Shown here one piece after another: positions 62,343-64,000 of a stretch of DNA of 64,000 nucleotides. Under the pieces are notes generated by a model, which saw only the letters and a list, made by a program, of their open reading frames with translations, made no database searches and was not told where the DNA came from. Location: assembly GCF_007859655.1 (NCBI RefSeq), contig NZ_CP042304.1, positions 4,416,315 through 4,480,314 on the forward strand. The letters are read 5' to 3'. The stretch's first letter is position 1, and every line of letters starts with the position of its first letter. Both the position numbers and the translations under genes were made by a program. The stretch is from Devosia ginsengisoli. GTDB taxonomy: Bacteria; Pseudomonadota; Alphaproteobacteria; Rhizobiales; Devosiaceae.

Positions 62343-62393
62343 TGTCGGCCTCCCCCTTACCAAGGGGGTGCTCTACCACTGAGCTACGGCAGC
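62319..62393 (-). tRNA. tRNA-Thr (GGT anticodon), CCA encoded
   Basis: On the minus strand it begins GCTGCCGTAGCTCAGTGGTA; the anticodon arm is CCCCC-TTGGTAA-GGGGG with anticodon GGT (reads ACC/ACU), the T arm contains GTTCAATCC and the acceptor is GCTGCCG/CGGCAGC, followed by A and an encoded CCA. All four arms pair. It is the target of the integrative element, which is inserted at its 3' end. Confidence 0.95.
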
Positions 62394-62519
62394 ATCGTGT
62401 TTCGTCGCGGGCCAGATGTCCGGCGCGACGGGGGCTCCTTTGCCATAGGGGCAACCTCGACGCAAGGCTAAAAAACGCCTATTAACCGGCCGAGGGCCAA
62501 CACGATTCTCCGGCTGACC

Positions 62520-62684
62520 ATGAGCAAATCCGAACAGGCCGCTCTGCGTGAGCAAAGATTGGCCGCAAAGCTGCGTGAGAACCTCAAGCGCCGCAAGGGG
62601 CAGGCCAAGGCGCGCGCCGATTCGGAGCGCCAGGCGCCGGAGCCCCAACCGGAACCCGGAGCCGATACGGTCAATAAACCGTAA
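62520..62684 (+). CDS. Small conserved charged protein upstream of murA
   Basis: A 54-residue basic protein: MSKSEQAALREQRLAAKLRE, NLKRRKGQAKARADSERQAP, and an acidic-Pro tail. It is similar in style to the short protein usually found just before murA in Rhizobiales. Function unknown. No ribosome site is strong, but the Lys/Arg-rich pattern, the position and the intact frame support it. Confidence 0.7.
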   Translation: MSKSEQAALREQRLAAKLRENLKRRKGQAKARADSERQAPEPQPEPGADTVNKP

Positions 62685-62832
62685 ACCAGTTTCGGGCGAC
62701 TATCCAAGACTTCAGGCATGCATCAGGCATGCCTTCACGAGAACGGCGAGTCTGGCTTACGTGGCAACTAGGACTTGGCCTACCTCCAATCCAGGTAGAT
62801 GGGCTTTTGCGCCCGCCATATAGGACATGACT

Positions 62833-64000
62833 ATGGACCGTATCCGTTTGATCGGTGGCAATGAACTCAACGGCGAAATCCCGATTTCGGGTGCCAAGAA
62901 CGCCGCCCTGCCGCTGATGATCGCTTCCCTGCTGACCGACGAGCCCCTGGTGCTGCAGAATGTGCCGCGCCTGGCCGACGTCAAGCAGCTTGAGCGCATC
63001 CTCGAAAACCATGGCGTCGACATCGCCGTGCATGGCCGCCGCCGCGGCGAGGCGGAAGGGGAGGGGCAGCGCATGACCTTCCTTGCCGCCGACATCGTCG
63101 ACACCACCGCGCCCTATGACCTCGTCTCCAAGATGCGCGCCAGCTTCTGGGTCATCGGGCCGCTGCTGGCCCGCTGCCACGAGGCGCGCGTCTCCCTGCC
63201 GGGGGGCTGCGCCATCGGCACGCGGCCGGTCGACCTGTTCCTGTTCGGCCTCAAGGAACTGGGCGCCGAGATCGATATCGACGAAGGCTATGTCGTTGCC
63301 AAGGCGCCCAAGGGCGGGCTGGTCGGCGCGCATATTGCTTTCCCCAAGGTTTCGGTGGGCGCCACCCACACCATCCTGATGGCAGCGACGCTCGCCCGCG
63401 GCACGACCGTGATCGAGAATGCCGCCCAGGAACCCGAAATCACCAATGTCGCCGAATGCCTCGTCGCCATGGGCGCGAAGATATCAGGCATCGGCACGCG
63501 CACGCTGACTGTCGAGGGCGTGGAAAAGCTGCATGGCGCCACGGTCGACGTGATCCCCGATCGCATCGAGACCGGCACTTTCGCCATGGCGGCTGCTATG
63601 ACGGGCGGCAATGTGCTGCTCAAGGGCGCACGCCCCGAGCATCTGCAGGCCGCGCTCGATATCCTGGCGCGCACCGGCGTCGAGCTGACCGTGGAGCCCG
63701 AGGGCCTGCGCGTTCATCGCAACAGCAATGGCATCCAGTCCGTCGATGTCGAAACCGACCCGTTCCCCGGCTTCCCGACCGACCTGCAGGCCCAGTTCAT
63801 GGCGCTGATGACCATGGCCAATGGCAGCAGCCAGATTCGCGAAACCATTTTCGAGAACCGCTACATGCATGTGGCCGAACTGGTGCGCTTCGGCGCAGAT
63901 ATTTCGGTCGATGGGCAATTGGCCACCGTGCATGGCAAGTCCCAGCTCAAGGGCGCCCAGGTCATGGCGACCGACCTGCGCGCCTCGGTGTCACTGGTCA
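62833..64000 (+). CDS. murA: UDP-N-acetylglucosamine 1-carboxyvinyltransferase (partial, 3' end beyond window)
   Basis: MurA adds enolpyruvyl from PEP to UDP-GlcNAc, the first committed step of peptidoglycan synthesis. The visible part (about 390 residues) starts [20 protein letters not shown] with [14 protein letters not shown], and has the catalytic Cys in [18 protein letters not shown] (Cys present, so fosfomycin-type inhibition is expected), [32 protein letters not shown], and [18 protein letters not shown]. The ATG at 62,833 has AGGA 7 bp before it; ATG 62,827 is an alternative. It is cut by the window end. Confidence 0.95.
   Translation, partial: MDRIRLIGGNELNGEIPISGAKNAALPLMIASLLTDEPLVLQNVPRLADVKQLERILENHGVDIAVHGRRRGEAEGEGQRMTFLAADIVDTTAPYDLVSKMRASFWVIGPLLARCHEARVSLPGGCAIGTRPVDLFLFGLKELGAEIDIDEGYVVAKAPKGGLVGAHIAFPKVSVGATHTILMAATLARGTTVIENAAQEPEITNVAECLVAMGAKISGIGTRTLTVEGVEKLHGATVDVIPDRIETGTFAMAAAMTGGNVLLKGARPEHLQAALDILARTGVELTVEPEGLRVHRNSNGIQSVDVETDPFPGFPTDLQAQFMALMTMANGSSQIRETIFENRYMHVAELVRFGADISVDGQLATVHGKSQLKGAQVMATDLRASVSLV

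Overview
The window comes from a GC-rich alphaproteobacterial chromosome, most likely a Hyphomicrobiales member close to Devosia. Support: a PodJ-like polar factor, ALA-synthase-type hemA, a TIGR02186/TauE pair, the lhr-like/pdeM repair pair, DUF6460 and DUF952 proteins, and many palindromic intergenic repeats. Assignment is from protein character only; no search was run.

Layout. 1-12.7 kb: partial S24-type repressor, DUF952-pyrD, a LuxR-type response regulator, the 1174-residue PodJ-like protein, TauE-TIGR02186, pdeM-lhr-like helicase, DUF6460 and a small kinase. 13-18.7 kb: MATE exporter, hybrid histidine kinase, mscL, a FixJ-like regulator lacking the phospho-acceptor Asp, and a phosphotransferase. 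18.8-25.8 kb: small accessory genes, including a CGNR regulator opposite an epoxide-hydrolase-like enzyme and an ArsR-SRPBCC-DHFR operon. 25.9-29 kb: a glycine-rich autotransporter. 29-38 kb: lysA, nucleotidyltransferase, VOC protein, hemA with an FNR/FixK-like box, a WS/DGAT-like protein, SDR, OmpA lipoprotein and PRC-barrel protein. 38.2-47.9 kb: a catabolic cluster (MaoC, TetR, FAD monooxygenase, TctC, CaiB/BaiF CoA-transferase, MaoC, Rid-YciI fusion, TctB, TctA, ThDP enzyme) that looks like uptake and CoA-dependent breakdown of an aromatic or heteroaromatic acid. 48-51 kb: an Ig-repeat autotransporter.

51,113-62,342 is an integrative element of about 11.2 kb inserted in the 3' end of tRNA-Thr(GGT), bounded by a perfect 24-bp direct repeat (the tRNA 3' end). 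It carries a tyrosine integrase, a serine recombinase, unknown small genes and a candidate defence module: a DGQHR (DndB-like) protein and a MORC/GHKL-type ATPase in one operon, divergent from an SF2 helicase whose C-terminus has a PD-(D/E)xK nuclease signature. This is the strongest candidate for an undescribed system. The chromosome resumes with tRNA-Thr, a small conserved gene and murA, cut by the window end.

At least five genes (pyrD, the 2.1-kb response regulator, the element ATPase, helicase and integrase) are each broken by one-base indels, three of them in C or G homopolymers. Because pyrD is normally needed, sequencing or assembly error is a serious possibility; these are listed as frameshifted genes rather than assumed dead.
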